64,000 nucleotides of DNA from Phytophthora quininea (lineage: Eukaryota; Oomycota; Peronosporomycetes; Peronosporales; Peronosporaceae). The stretch lies in NCBI GenBank assembly GCA_011947345.1, contig JAAVTG010000229.1:248001-312000 (forward strand). Reading direction: 5' to 3'. Of the stretch, positions 20,839 through 32,594 are shown one piece after another (the stretch's first letter is position 1; each line of letters starts with the position of its first letter). A program made the position numbers and the translations under genes. The notes under the pieces are model-generated. The model was not told where the DNA came from. It worked only from the letters and a program-made list of their open reading frames with translations, and searched no databases.

Positions 20839-22346
20839 ATGGACGTTCTGGTGTGCTCGACGTCCGGGAAACCCGTGTTCCGCCACTGGTTGTCCACTGC
20901 CAAGTGTCCGTCTCAAGCGGATGAGTCGTCCACCAGTTCGTTTGCTAGTTCGTTGCAAGGCCTGCTGTCGTTCGTGGCCTGCACGCAACACGAAGAGCTG
21001 CTGGAATTGGAAGCTGACGGTTGTCACTGCGTCTTTCGAAGCACCGATTGTCTGACGTTGGCTGCAATCGAGCGCAGTGACAAGGACAATCTCTCTGTCA
21101 AGTTTGCAACCGAGTGCTTGCAGCAGTTGCTGCATTTGCTACAGAACCAAATCCTGTTCGTGCTCAGCGATCGAGGGCTCGATGTGCTCAGGAAGCAGCC
21201 CGGTTACGATCTACGGGAACTTTTGAGCGGCACCGAGAGAGTCACGAGGTCGTTGACGGAGCTGTGGGCGACCACACCAACTCTCAGGTTCAAAGACTTT
21301 GGCGTGCCGTTCGTCCGACTCAAGCCTGACGCACGACGAGATGTAACGAGGGCGTTAGCGTACGAGGCTGGCAAAGATGCGACGTCGGCAACGACAACGT
21401 CGCCGATGATCTGTGGGCTGCTACTAGCGAAGGAGCAAGTGGTGGCAGTAGTGCAACCAAATAAGAAGCAGTTCAGTGTCCTTGTCGACGGTAAGAAAAG
21501 TTTCTTTACTTGTGATCATATTAGCTGATGGTTTTTATTGTTGTTTAGATCTGCTGCTGCTAATCAACTTCGTCTACCACACGCCGTCGCTGACGAATTC
21601 CGAGACGTGGACGCCCATTTGCTTGGCGAATTTCAATGCACGGTAAGGGAATAGATATGTATTTTCCTGTAGCTAGAGCTAATGCTACTTTGTAGGGGAT
21701 TCCTGTACGCGTACGTGGTCTTCTTGACGAGCAACGTGTGTCTTTTACTTCTCAGCAGCGAGCAGTCTCCCGAGCAGTTCCCATTTTTCCAAGCGAAGAA
21801 AGAGTTTGTGGCCCGACGACTGGAAGAGATCGGCGCGATGGCAGCGATCCAAAACTCGGTGCAGACGCATTCTCTGTGGAGACCACACGACGATCTACCG
21901 TTGCTGCATCATTTTATTTACAAGAACGAGCTGACGGGGAATGCGCCAAGCCTGAGCTGTCGTTTCCTTTTGATGACGAAGACGTTGGCACTCGCTTGCT
22001 GTTGCTGAACCAGTACGCCAAGCTGCAGCATCTAATGTTCCCGACGCCAGCCGACCCTGAAAACCGCGAAAGTCAAGTGTTGGGGAAACGGTTATCATCT
22101 CTGCAAAAAGCGACTGCGGCTCGAATGGTGTACGAACGGAGCGATACCGGTCTGTTCGTGGGAATGTGCAGTGCCGACTGTCGATTATTAGTGTGGTTCG
22201 ACTCGCTCGCGACAGTTCCTGAAGCTCGCGAGCAAATGCAAGTTTTGTTGGACCGCCTTCGCCACGACGAGGAACTCATGTCTGTGGCGCTATTTCTTTC
22301 TAGTGGTGGATTTCCGTCGGTGAGCTCGCTAGGAATGTGGCCGTAA
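20839..22346 (+). CDS. MON1: MON1-like vacuolar fusion protein (Rab7 exchange factor subunit)
   Basis: Exons are 20839-21490, 21549-21642 and 21696-22346. MDVLVCSTSGKPVFRHWLST, LQGLLSFVACTQHEELLELE, FRSTDCLTLAAIERSDKDNL and LLHLLQNQILFVLSD follow the first longin domain of MON1. SETWTPICLANFNARGFLYA is the second, and LPLLHHFIYKNELTGECAKP matches the conserved HFxYK segment. In known eukaryotes MON1 pairs with CCZ1 to activate Rab7 on late endosomes and vacuoles. Splice sites GTAAGA/TTTAG and GTAAGG/TGTAG are clean. One frame change lies at the GGGG run near 21936 and is restored by one G. The ATG gives a short N-terminus compared with animal MON1. About 465 residues. Confidence 0.85.
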
Positions 22347-22441
22347 ATAAGAAGGATTGAAGAGTGAGCAAATGGAATATATGTATTTGGGAAGAAAAGT
22401 TGTCTTCAGTTCTCACTTCCGCGAGTACTGGGTAGAGCGAT

Positions 22442-23152
22442 TTACTTGTCCTTGACAGTGTCCACTGCAGCGTTCTCTCTGCAAGACAGACAGAACCAAG
22501 TCAGAAACGAATAAATATTTTTACAAAACGAAAGTGAAGTACGCACCCCGCGAACACCGGGTTCTTCATCAGTTCCTGCACGAACAGATTGTTCGGCAGC
22601 TTGGTTTGCAGACTACAGACACAAGCACAGTCAAAATATCATCGAAGACCATCTCTCTTGAAAAATATCAACGTACATCTTTCTTGCTTCAGCAGCACGA
22701 GGCGACTTGTCTTCCGGAAGCGTCAGGAACTCGGAGAACATTTCTCTGCGGATGCCGCTGGTCCTCATCGACACTCCAGCCCCAATGACTCCACCGACTA
22801 TATCAACAATTTCGTTAGCACAAGAATTGAAAGGTGAGGTCGACAGGTACGCACCGATAACTCCCGTGACGCCGAATCCAGTGCTCAAAGCAGCCACTCT
22901 CCAGACTCCAGCCATTGCAGAGGCCCCCACCAGTCCTCCAACTGCAGCACGACGCTGACCTCTCTGGCGGTACTTTGTGAAAATCTCTCGTTCTGCTGGG
23001 GTAGCATTCGCCCTTGAAAGAAAGAAATAAGTTTGTGATCATTGCTAGTGAAGAGCAGACAATACGGACCTCCACTTCCACGGCGACTCTCCTTTCTTGG
23101 CGAACTCGGAGCGCAGCGTGTGCATCACCTCGAATTGGTCTCGGCACGGCAT
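22442..23152 (-). CDS. Small two-helix membrane protein, copy 1
   Basis: Exons on the minus strand are 23152-23070, 23012-22855, 22797-22677, 22612-22547 and 22478-22442, about 154 residues with all phases consistent. MPCRDQFEVMHTLRSEFAKK leads to ATPAEREIFTKYRQRGQRRA, a hydrophobic pair (GLVGASAMAGVWRVAALSTG and GVTGVIVGGVIGAGVSM), then IRREMFSEFLTLPEDKSPRA and LQTKLPNNLFVQELMKNP. The gene at 41326-42440 shares the same exon order and the motif R-R-x-F-S-E-x-L-x-LP-x-DKSP. The layout resembles OCIA-type mitochondrial or endosomal proteins, but I cannot confirm that family. It lies next to TIR-ankyrin gene A, as its paralogue lies next to gene B. Confidence 0.75.
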
Positions 23153-23499
23153 TGTTGTAGAAGGTTCTTGTTCTTGGTGGTGCTGCTGGCCCTGCTTGGC
23201 AAATTGAATTGTGAACAACAGCAAAGAGAGACTTGCAGCAACGGCAAGAGAGACTTGTAGCAACGGCAACCGGCGTCAACTTTGAAGTTGATGTTTATCA
23301 TCATTCCTGACCATCATTCCGATGCCGAAAGTTGCCTTTTAGGGGAACCCTGCAATGCATGCAGCAGCAGCAATTTGCTGCCCTGGGTCTGCAGGTAGCG
23401 TACACCAAGCAAAGTCTCAGCAGACTCACCAGAGCTATTTCACAAGAGCATAGGTTAACTGAATAAGAAGTTAATACTCGACACTCAGAGTGTGAGACC

Positions 23500-24664
23500 A
23501 ATTTCCAAGGTGTTGCTCGTTGCCCCACCCACCGTCAAGACCAACGGCGACCTCGGCGAGTGGGTCGCTGGTAGATGGGATCGGTGCGTGGTGGTGATAA
23601 TGTTGCTGATGGGCGTCTGCTTGCTACTACTATGCGCTTTCCTCGTGCTGGATGCTGGACGTGCTGTTCCTGGGCTCCTTCAATCAGACAGCGTGGATCA
23701 TGTTCATGGCGTTGATGGCGGTGCCCGTGGCGTTGGTCCCCACCATTAAGGAGAGCACCGGCATGGCTGTCGCCAGATGCCTCGGCACGACCGTCGCTGA
23801 CGTGGTCGGGATCGCCATCTTGCTCTACGAAGAACCGTGGGCACCCGTCGCCCCCGCTGGCCGACGCTCTCTCCACAACTCGCTGTCGTACGCGGCGGCG
23901 ACCGTGATCCCGACCTGCAGCGCCAACATTCACAACTGGAACGCATGCCGCGCGTCATCGTCTTCAGCCTCTGCCTCGCGTCGGCGTTCTCTATCGCGAT
24001 TGCGGTGGCCGGATGCGTCGCGGGCGGGTGCCAAATGCCCGACAACTTGATGTCCTCGGTCGCCAACATCGCTGGCCCGTTCACCACGACCACGCTGGGA
24101 TTCGTCGCCAACCGCGGCGCCGTGATCATGGCCTACTAGTTCACGCAGCTGCACCTGTCGATCTCGTTCGCGACGTTCTTGCACCCGGCGTTCTACATGG
24201 TCGAGGGCGTCGTCTTGGGGATGCACGCGGTCGACGCCACCGTGGCAGACCATGCCAAGTCGATGGTTGAGGAGAAGAGCGCCTACATGACCACGGCCGG
24301 AGCTTCAGATCTGGAATGCAACGTCGGCTCAAAGTGTGCAGACTGTTCGATCGAGGACGATCTGGCCGAGTACAAGGGCAGCGCCAATGTGCTTCGATAC
24401 GTTCTGCTGCGGGTCGCTCTCATCGCGGTTCTGGTGGCGTTACCGATCCTCCTGCGCGATCGCTTCCTGAAGACCTCGTGGACTTCACCGCCATCACGGT
24501 GAGCAGTCTCATCTTGCTGCTGGTGTTCTACATGAAGGTGTTCTGGCCCAAGCTCCCGGCGTGTGTGTGTGTGTAGCAACAGCGACGATCTGTGCGATCG
24601 CAGGCTTGGACGTGATGGTGTACGCCGGCAAGAGCCTGCTCAGAGGAGTTCCAACTCGATGTAA
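23500..24664 (+). pseudogene. Amino acid/auxin permease (AAAP) transporter pseudogene, C-terminal half
   Basis: Successive plus-strand blocks match a multi-pass amino-acid transporter: LFLGSFNQTAWIMFMALMAV, VPTIKESTGMAVARCLGTTV, VVGIAILLYEE, VIPDLQRQHSQLERMPRVIV, SIAIAVAGCVAGGCQMPDNL, FTTTTLGFVANRGAVIMAY, then a TAG at 24137-24139, and in the same frame FTQLHLSISFATFLHPAFYM. VDFTAITVSSLILLLVFYMK and GLDVMVYAGKSLL follow in other frames. The in-frame TAG inside a conserved helix, at least three frame changes, a GT microsatellite (24559-24573) and the missing N-terminal half together point to a true pseudogene rather than sequencing error alone. Confidence 0.7.
24559..24574. repeat. (GT)n microsatellite in the transporter pseudogene
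   Basis: A short GT dinucleotide run (GTGTGTGTGTGTGT) interrupts the last transporter helices, between LLVFYMKVFWPKLP and ICAIAGLDVMVYAGKSL. Confidence 0.7.
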
Positions 24665-24750
24665 ATGGTGAGCATGGTTTGATACCTTTTGACGTTGATA
24701 ATTAGCAAAACTGTCCCGCGAGGTCTTAGAGCTCGCTACTCAGAGAATCT

Positions 24751-27700
24751 TTACTGTTGTTTCCTGCACTCATCTCGTGGGGTTCGATCCCCCAGCATCG
24801 CATCCATACTCAGTTTGATGGCATCCGAGTCCGCTGCCTCCAGCATACTGATGGAGGAGTTGGATCCACGAATGCGCGTCTCGAAGCTGCCGTCGCTGGA
24901 GAAGGCGCCCAAGACGGGATGTTGTCTTGGCGGCGACGAGATCTCCTCCTGGACAACGCGCACTTCTCCGTTCTCCTCCACTTCGACCTCTTCGTCCGAG
25001 TCAAAGTCGTCGTCTTGGATGCCAGCGTACGAGATCTCCTCGTCCTCCTCTTCCTCGTCCGTGATGCGACCGACAAGAGTCGAGAAGTTGCCGATCATCG
25101 ACTGCGACAGACTCATGTCCGACGTCACACTGCGGGTGCTCGGCGCCGTGGTCTCTGCAAACGTTTGCGAGAGACGCGTAGGCGGCAGCCCAAAGTTGGA
25201 CGTGTTGCTGCGCGAGCTGGCAAAGTGCAGACTCTGCGAGTTTGGACGCCGTCTGCGCATGCTGCTCTCGTGGCCAAGACCTTGGAACGACGGGTTCAAC
25301 CCAGCAGACAAGACGCTGTCCCGCAAGTCGGCAAAGCCTCCACGGAGCTGGACATCGCTACCATGTCCACCGATAGACGGCAATCCGCCGCTGCTGATGG
25401 AAGGCACACTACAATAACTAGGAACGGCGCCTCCAATACTAATACCATAAACCTCTTCGCGAAGCGCGTCCAGCAAATGATGAAGGGACTGTCGGAAGCC
25501 CATCATGTCCCCTTTGTAAAGAAGTGGTAGAACTCGCTGCGTGCGAGGCTGTACTTGACGTCGAGACTGAAGTCCATGTGGTTCACCACGACGGGCAGAA
25601 TCTTCTTGCCCTTGTCCTCTGCGAAGGCCAGTTGGTCCTTCACGAGCTCACTCGCTAGCGTCTTCTCCGAGATCAGTACTACGAAAGCCGAGCACTTTAG
25701 AATGGCTTCCTTGGCTTCATGAATGCGGACCGACATGTCGTCGTTGCGTGACAGCAACGGACGCTTGGATTTGGGCCTGTCGAGTGTCTCCTCCTTGTCT
25801 TCTTCGATAGTCGACGACGACTCCTTCACCATGTGTTTGCGGTCCACGTAGCACCTCAGTCCGCCTTCGCGGCACATCTCGACGCACAACTTGCGTACGA
25901 ATCGCTGGTGGTTGTCGCCATGGCAGATGAACACAAACTGCTCGCCGCTGGCTGTAGCCGTCGTCAACTCCTCCAAGTCCTCGACAATACTGTCGTTCGT
26001 TTCCATCTCGGCGGAGGGTCTTTCTGCGATGGCGTTCTTATTGTTGCGACCTCCACGCTTGGGCTCCGCATCCTTGCCGGTAGGACGGTGGAAATAGTAC
26101 CCTCCCGTGTCCAGCACGATGCTGTCTGTCACGCCGTAGTCGTCGATGAAACTGTTAGAACTACTACTACTAACAACGCTCAGATTCGTGCCGTTGTAGT
26201 CGTGATTGTTGAGCCGCATGCCGCGAGTGCTTGCCGAGAAAACGCCGTTGGATCCAATCGACCGAGAGGAGCCGGGGGCTGGTCGACGGCGGCTGTTAGC
26301 GATCGGCATCGGCATCGAGCCATCTTCGCCGTATTCGTGGATCGACGAACCGCCCGAGTCGTACGAGTAATAGTTGGGAGTATCGAAAGCGGACAGCTCC
26401 AATGCCCGTTCATCAAACTTCATCGAGTCCATGCCATGCGTGTTGGCAGAACTCATACCAGAGGAAGCGTGGTGGAGCTGTTGCCGTCGGGAACGCGACC
26501 CATTTCCTGCATGACCCGAGCCTGAGAGTGGATTCGTCTCTGCGCGGCGCAGATTCCGCTTAATGTTGTCCTCTTTGCGCTTCTCAATCTCGTCGCGCAT
26601 ACCGTCCAACAGCATTCGTAGTTGGTTCTTATAAGCGTCCTCGTCGTATTCGTATTTGACTTCTTTTTCATTCACCTGCTCCATGCTCACGATGGCGCTC
26701 TCAAAAGGCACAAGCTGACGGGTGTACAGATACACTTGCAACTCCTCGGAAATCTTCGCATGCTCGGTCGAAATGGCCAAGATCGGAGTGCCTACCTGTT
26801 TGGCCAGAGCGAGTTCTTTCAGACACCACTCAGACTGCGTGTAATCCTCTGTCAGAATACACAACACCACTGCTGCGTTAGTGATTCCCCGTGCGATCTC
26901 TTCGCGCCAGACAGAGCCGCCTCCGATCCCACTTGGGTCCATGAGGTCCAGCCAGACAGTGATGTTGGCGTCTTCAAGCGACTTCCGAAGCTTCAACGCG
27001 AACTCTGTGTGCGAATGCGTGTAGCTAATCATCACATCACGCGTTCCTGCTGCTCGTTTGATTTCAAACTGCAGCCGCGTGGACGTAGTACAGTCAATCG
27101 GCCGGAAACCATCATGGTTCGTACGCATGATATCTCCCCCAAACTAAGTAATGCTATCGCTGTCTGTTGGTCGTCGAGTTTAACCGCAAGATGCAATGCA
27201 GTATCGCCCGTCGAACGAAGCTGGTGGTTGATATCGCCGCCTCCAGAGACCAGCGCTTTAAACATGTCCACAGTGGTGCCGCCAGCGCACGCTGCGCACA
27301 TAATAGCTGTCATATCCCCATCATCCACGATTGTCGGGTCTGCACCATGAGCAAGCAGCACCTGAACAATGTCCACGCGATTCACACGAGCTGCCCAGTG
27401 GAGTGCTGTACGGCCATGAGCATCTTGGAAATTGGCATTGGCTTTGGCAGCCAGCAGAATCTCAACAGCTGACACGGCGCCGTTCACAGCAGCCCAGTGC
27501 AATGGCGTGCGCTTGTTGAGTCCTACATAGCCTAACTCACCAAGACAGTCGGGATTCACCTTCTTGCGCAAAAGCTTCGGATCATCGCTACGTCATCCAT
27601 AGCGGCAGCGGCATGAAGAGGAGTGAGCCACGTCGCCGCCCCAGTCCTCCAACACCTGCGCCACGGCGTAGTTCCCTCGCAAATACGCCAACTGCAGCAC

Positions 27701-29487
27701 CGTAATTGTGTTCATGTGTCCGGGGTCAGGGATAGCGAGATGGTTCGCGCCAGCGCGCAGCAAGACGTGCACAATTTCGGGGTGATCAGCTAGGAAAATA
27801 GGCGGCATACGACTCTCACATCGGTAGGAAGACTTTGAGCACAGGTTCACATCAGCTCCATGGGCAATCAGCCACCGCACCGCTGCCAGACGTCCCGTAC
27901 TCACAGCACAATGCAGCGGCGTCACAAGGGTCGTCTTGAAGACAGAGCTGTACGTCTCGTCCGCAGAAACGACAGGCTTGGGGATGAAATAGCTAGCGAG
28001 GTACCAGAAGAGATCGCCCGTGCTGAACCGTACGCGGGAGACCTTGTCAAACGAGTTGACCTTGAAATGTGCCTTGTGCAGCAGCTCCAAGGCGGCAATG
28101 TTGCCCTGGTACGCAGCCACGTGCATGGGGTTCTTCTTAGCAAGCCCAAAATGCCGAACACCATGACTGGATCCGGATACAGCTCCCGCGCAAAGCTTTG
28201 GCCGAGATGCTGCTTGGCAATACGGATGGAGCGTCGAATAAGTCGGAGGTCCCCAAGTTGCGCGCCTCTAAACAGTCTTTTCCGAATATCCTTGACCACG
28301 ACAGACCTTGGTGGGGTCGGCGGTGGGGCCACAGCTTCGCCGTCTTCCTGCTGCTTTTGTTGCTGGCGCTTCTTCCTCTTGAGCTTTGACCTGAGCATGT
28401 GCGCCTTGACGTCACCTGTCTGGTCGCTCTCCTTGAACGCGCCTAGTTGCATCTTGAGATGCTCCCTAAATCTAGCAAACGCGCGCATGAGCACGAAGAG
28501 CAACCAGAACATGATGATTGCACAGCCGCAGAAAACGTAGGCCGCAATGTTCGAGTCGCAGTCCACAAACATTTTACCGCTGGCAAAGTAGTAGACGAAG
28601 AAGCCTAGAATCACGGCCTCGTACAGGAAGATCGTGACGCCGACAATCTCACAGACCTGCAGACAAATGGTGCGCTTGACCTTCTGCAACCTGCCTCCAC
28701 GATCAATCCGCAACTCTCTCCTGAACGGCTCAAACACTCGTAACCCTGACGCCGGCAGTCCCAGGATAAACACGGCCGGGAACAAGTGATACACCAAGGC
28801 CGCGAGCGCCAACGTATGCGAGCAACTATGTTCGTCACTGGTCAAGAGCACTTTAATCGGAGAGCCCACATAGAGCTTCCCGTGTCGGATGTCGTCGGCG
28901 TCTGGTTTGTAAAAGTAAAAGAACCCGAGCGCCACTAAATCCCCCAGCACAATCAACTGCGAGAGCCGCAGCAGTCGTCTGGAGAAGTACGAGTTGCTCT
29001 GGAACTGGCCGTTCAAGTACCTCTTGGGTAGTTTCGGCAGCACCGAGTCCCGCAGCTCGATGGAGCTCATCTGCATCGTGTGCTCTGTATTGTCGTTCTT
29101 GCTCGTATCGCTCTTGTCCGTGGCCTTCCTGGCTGGGTCCTCCATTGAGCTCTCCGTCGTCACCAGTCGGGGGCTGGTAGTGGCGTCATCTAACGTGATA
29201 GTCCTTGGTCCCAACTGAATCTCGCGCTGCATCCTGTCGGCGCCGCTGTGTCGCACGTCGGACGGCCGGTAGGACGGGGACACGGTGGGCCCGTTCCGCT
29301 GTCTGGCCGCGTACTCGTCCATGGAGGCGTGGCCGCCCGACTCGGCGTCGCTGTTGAACGTGTCTTGGCGGGTCAGGTCCTTGGTCTTGACCTTGACGGG
29401 CGTCTGCAGCTTGTTGTAGAGCGTATCTGCCGCCTGGACCTCGTGTGTGTCGTCCAGCGCTATCTTAGGCTCGTCGCCGCGGTCCAT
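24751..29487 (-). CDS. TIR-ankyrin membrane protein A, with a second TIR-like domain
   Basis: About 1,580 residues from ATG 29485-29487 (MDRGDEPKIALDDTHEV). Order: polar N-terminus; four hydrophobic segments (LSQLIVLGDLVALGFFYFY, LALAALVYHLFPAVFILGLP, VGVTIFLYEAVILGFFVYYF, YVFCGCAIIMFWLLFVLMRA); ankyrin repeats (NPMHVAAYQGNIAALELLHK, TPLHCAVSTGRLAAVRWLIA, TPLHWAAVNGAVSAVEILLA, TALHWAARVNRVDIVQVLLA); TIR1 near 27041-26660 (TRDVMISYTHSHTEFALKLR, DPSGIGGGSVWREEIARGIT, YTQSEWCLKELALAKQVGTP); a polar linker; TIR2 near 25930-25530 (EQFVFICHGDNHQRFVRKL, KCSAFVVLISEKTLASELVK); an acidic Ser-rich tail. TIR1 keeps Glu in WCxKEL (codon 26814-26816), the residue used by NAD-cleaving TIRs. TIR2 has Gln there. 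Frame changes near 28148, 27630, 27570, 27136 and 25509 are mostly single missing homopolymer bases. NADase or signalling activity is inferred. Confidence 0.8.
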
Positions 29488-30465
29488 GGGCCTGCGCGGC
29501 CGGCTAATAAATATATTATACCTGCGCGCAGGTGTTCTCTCTCCTTTGGGAAGCACGCGAGTGAGTCTCGATGGACTGAACAGTGCCGGCTGATGACAGC
29601 GCAGACAGGGCGAGGAACGTAGACGCGAACACGGAAAGCCAGCCAAAAGAAGGCGAGGATTGAAGCTTGGATAGGAAGGCGGAGCTGTTGCTGAGCGAGG
29701 GCGCGCCGAGGACTGCCGAGGGCAATGCAGCTGATGGACTGACTGCCTGCGCATGGCGATCGGCCAGCGGCTTGTCGCGCTTTGGCTGTTGCGTTACTGC
29801 TCGAGTGTCATATGGGGACGGATCCAGAAGCTATCACTGCGGCTGCTGAGACTGTTGACATGGCCGATTGCAATGGAGCTTGATCAATAAGGCCTTAGTC
29901 AAAGCAGAGGCTGCCGCTGCGGCGGCGTTGGGATGGATATCCGTCCCGTGTTGGTCGATGCGGAAGATGTGGTGGGCATCGCGTAGAGACTCGGTCGCGA
30001 ACGGCTCTCGCGGAAGGTGTGGCAGGCCGAATCCATAGCGCGCGACGCCACGACGCTATCGCTTGCATGGTCAATTACGTCGGCAAACGGATTAAGCGGC
30101 GTGGAAATCCACGGTGGTGGATATTGCTTTGCCGACTGCAACTGCTTGGCGGTGCCGATACATTCGAGCAGGTCTCACGTCGCGTGGTGTTTAACGTCGA
30201 TCTCCCTCAGTCCGGTGCTGGTACGTTAGCCCGGCTGGGATGCTGGATACCGCACGGCTTCCACGACTGCGTGGCGAGCGCCGCGCCGCGGTTTAGGCTG
30301 TGGATGCAGCACTGAGCAACGCCAATGATCACCTGCCACAACAGTCAAGAATGAGGCCCACATGATTATCTCGACGCGGCGATATGTATCGTCGGACAGC
30401 AACAGCCAAGTCTGGTTGAAGTGAGCGGTGGTAAGCTGCCCCCGATGGCAGCACAGGAGCTCTGT
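29488..30465. other. Intergenic region upstream of TIR-ankyrin gene A
   Basis: No supported gene. An AT-rich TAATAAATATATTATA lies at about 29504-29519, just before the gene A start on the minus strand, and could be part of its promoter. The rest has only short open frames. Confidence 0.35.
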
Positions 30466-32457
30466 TTATTGGGCCGACTTATTGTGGCCCACCTCAGCCT
30501 GGACTTCCTCGGGCGTGGCGCCAATCTCCTCGGCCGCCAGCGCCAACTCAACTGCAGTCAGCGGCTGGAAGAGCGACAGCATCACCGACACGAACGTGCG
30601 CAGGATGATGGCCGCGCCGCACAGAATGGCGCCGTAGATCAGGTACACGTCCACGAGGTACGTCTTGTAGAGCGGCTGGATGCTGCGCTTGGTCAGGAGA
30701 TGATGTGTACCGAACTCCGCAACAGCCAGCAGCTCGTCCGCAGCTCGCTTGACTCCCCGCCAGTCTTGACGAGCCCTCCAAGATGCGCCGCACTGCTTTG
30801 AAAATGCTCACGCTCAGTCAACAGCATCCTATCTACCGCTGAGCGCAGTTCTTCCTCTTTGAACGAGTTCCCATCTAGACGCAGACCAGCGCCGGCACGC
30901 ACCACCGAGTTGACGCCTTCCACCTGCTCTGCTGAGAAGGGAATGCCTAGAATGGGCACACCGACGACCAGCGCCTCCTGCATAGTCTGGAACCCCCTGC
31001 AGTGATCAGCAACGCTATCTCGGGTGCAAGTGCCAGCACCGCTGCGTCCTCGACGCCATCTCCGAGAAACAAGACGGAATCTCGAAAACGCGAGCGCAGA
31101 TCGAACGCTGCCTGCTCTTGCAGCGTGATCTTCCACAGTAAACGGGCGTCCACGGTCTCTAGTGCATTCATCTACAGTTTTGGTTCGACAACGCAACTGT
31201 TAGTGGAACTCCAGACCTGGTCAGTGCCTTCGCAGCAACATCTCAAACAAGCCAAGCGACTTACAATCGTGGTGATGAACTCGGCCGCCAACGGCACATC
31301 CGTCTGGAAGCTGATGAACACGAGCGGTTTGTCCTGATACTTGGGAGCCTCCAGCCACGACGTCAGCGCCGCTGGGAATCTGCCACGAGCTGCAGCATTC
31401 GACCGGAGCTCAGTGCGCTCGCTCTGTAACTGGCGAGACTGCAACAGACCTACCATCCGAAATTGCGGCGTCATGGGCCTCGACTCGTCCAGTCCGAACA
31501 CCGAGTTCACTAACACTAGGGACTGACCGTGCATCTGATGCTTGCTGTCGATAGCAGCAAGTCCGTGCTCCTGCCGTACGGCGTTGATCTCCTTATAAAC
31601 ATTCACCAGTCCCAGTCGAAAGCGCAGACGGTAATAACTGTTCAAACACCGCTCCATCACACTCGTCGTCTGCAAAATCACGTGTCAGTAATGGACAAAC
31701 CAACAAATAATGCTGGCCAACCTCTTACGTGCATGGTAAAATTGGAGAACGGCGCAGGGATATATGCCGGTGGGGAGTCTATGTCAAACAGCAAGTGTGG
31801 GTCGTTGACCACGTAGGGCAGATCCAGGCGATGGCAAGCGTCGAAACCTGCAAACGTGTATCTGTCTACCACCACCAGGTCCGGTCGGTTGGCTTCCAAA
31901 TCCTCCACTAGCGCGGCAAACATGGGTTTCTGGAAACTCGCGTAGTATCGTAAAGTGGCCGCGTAACTCTCGTACACGCCGAGCGTTTGCAGCTCTGCCG
32001 AGTCCATATAGGACGCTCTGCCTGTCCCCATAATATTGCCCAAAGAGATGAACTCGAGTCCTTCCAGGTCGCTCACCCATTGGCGGCAGTTCTCGGGCAG
32101 CGCGAAGCCCACGCGGACGCCTCTGGCCAGCAGCTCCTCGGCCAGGTGCTTGAGCGGCAGCATCTTGTCCAGCACTGGAATGCTCACTAGCACGATATAC
32201 AGGTCGCTCTTCGACATGTGCGCCTTGCTTTCCGTCGCGACGGAGGACTCGGCCGACGCCAAGCGGGTCAGGCACAGCATTAGACCCACGACGAGCAGAA
32301 GCCACGCGTTAGAGCGGCACTGCTGCTGCAGCCGCACGCGTAGACTGGCGGTCGGCGCCTTCTTGGGCTTCTTGGACTTGGACAGTTGCTGGATGTGCGT
32401 GGACTGCACCGCCACGGAGCGCAGCCCCGAGAGACTCAGCAGCTCGGCCTCCGCCAT
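30466..32457 (-). CDS. UDP-glycosyltransferase, membrane-anchored
   Basis: Exons on the minus strand are 32457-31729, 31669-31265 and 31171-30466, about 610 residues. The N-terminal hydrophobic segment NAWLLLVVGLMLCLTRLASA is a signal or anchor. PLKHLAEELLARGVRVGFAL is the acceptor-side start of the GT1 fold. FTMH joins TTSVMERCLNSYYRL across intron 1 (GTAAGA/TTGCAG). LLITAGGFQTMQEALVVGVP then ILGIPFSAEQVEGVNSVVRA is the UDP-sugar-binding signature, with TAGG where HGG is usual. VYLIYGAILCGAAIILRTF is a C-terminal membrane helix, as in animal UGTs. The frame changes at the runs near 30993 and 30755, each repaired by one G on the coding strand. Substrate is unknown. Confidence 0.8.
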
Positions 32458-32594
32458 GGCGATCGGGCGCTCTTGGCTCGGCTACACGTAAGTACAGTAC
32501 TATCAAATCGTACTTAGGGCGAAATACGGTTCGTTTGGAGCAGAGATACTGTTTTTATGCGCGTGCTGCTCGAGACCTCGGCTACTTGGCTACT

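Noticed and set aside
24775..24800. tRNA-like T-arm (TGGGGTTCGATCCCCCA)
   Set aside because: The stem-loop is perfect, but no matching acceptor stem, D-arm or anticodon arm lies upstream, and the bases are coding sequence for the tail of TIR-ankyrin gene A.
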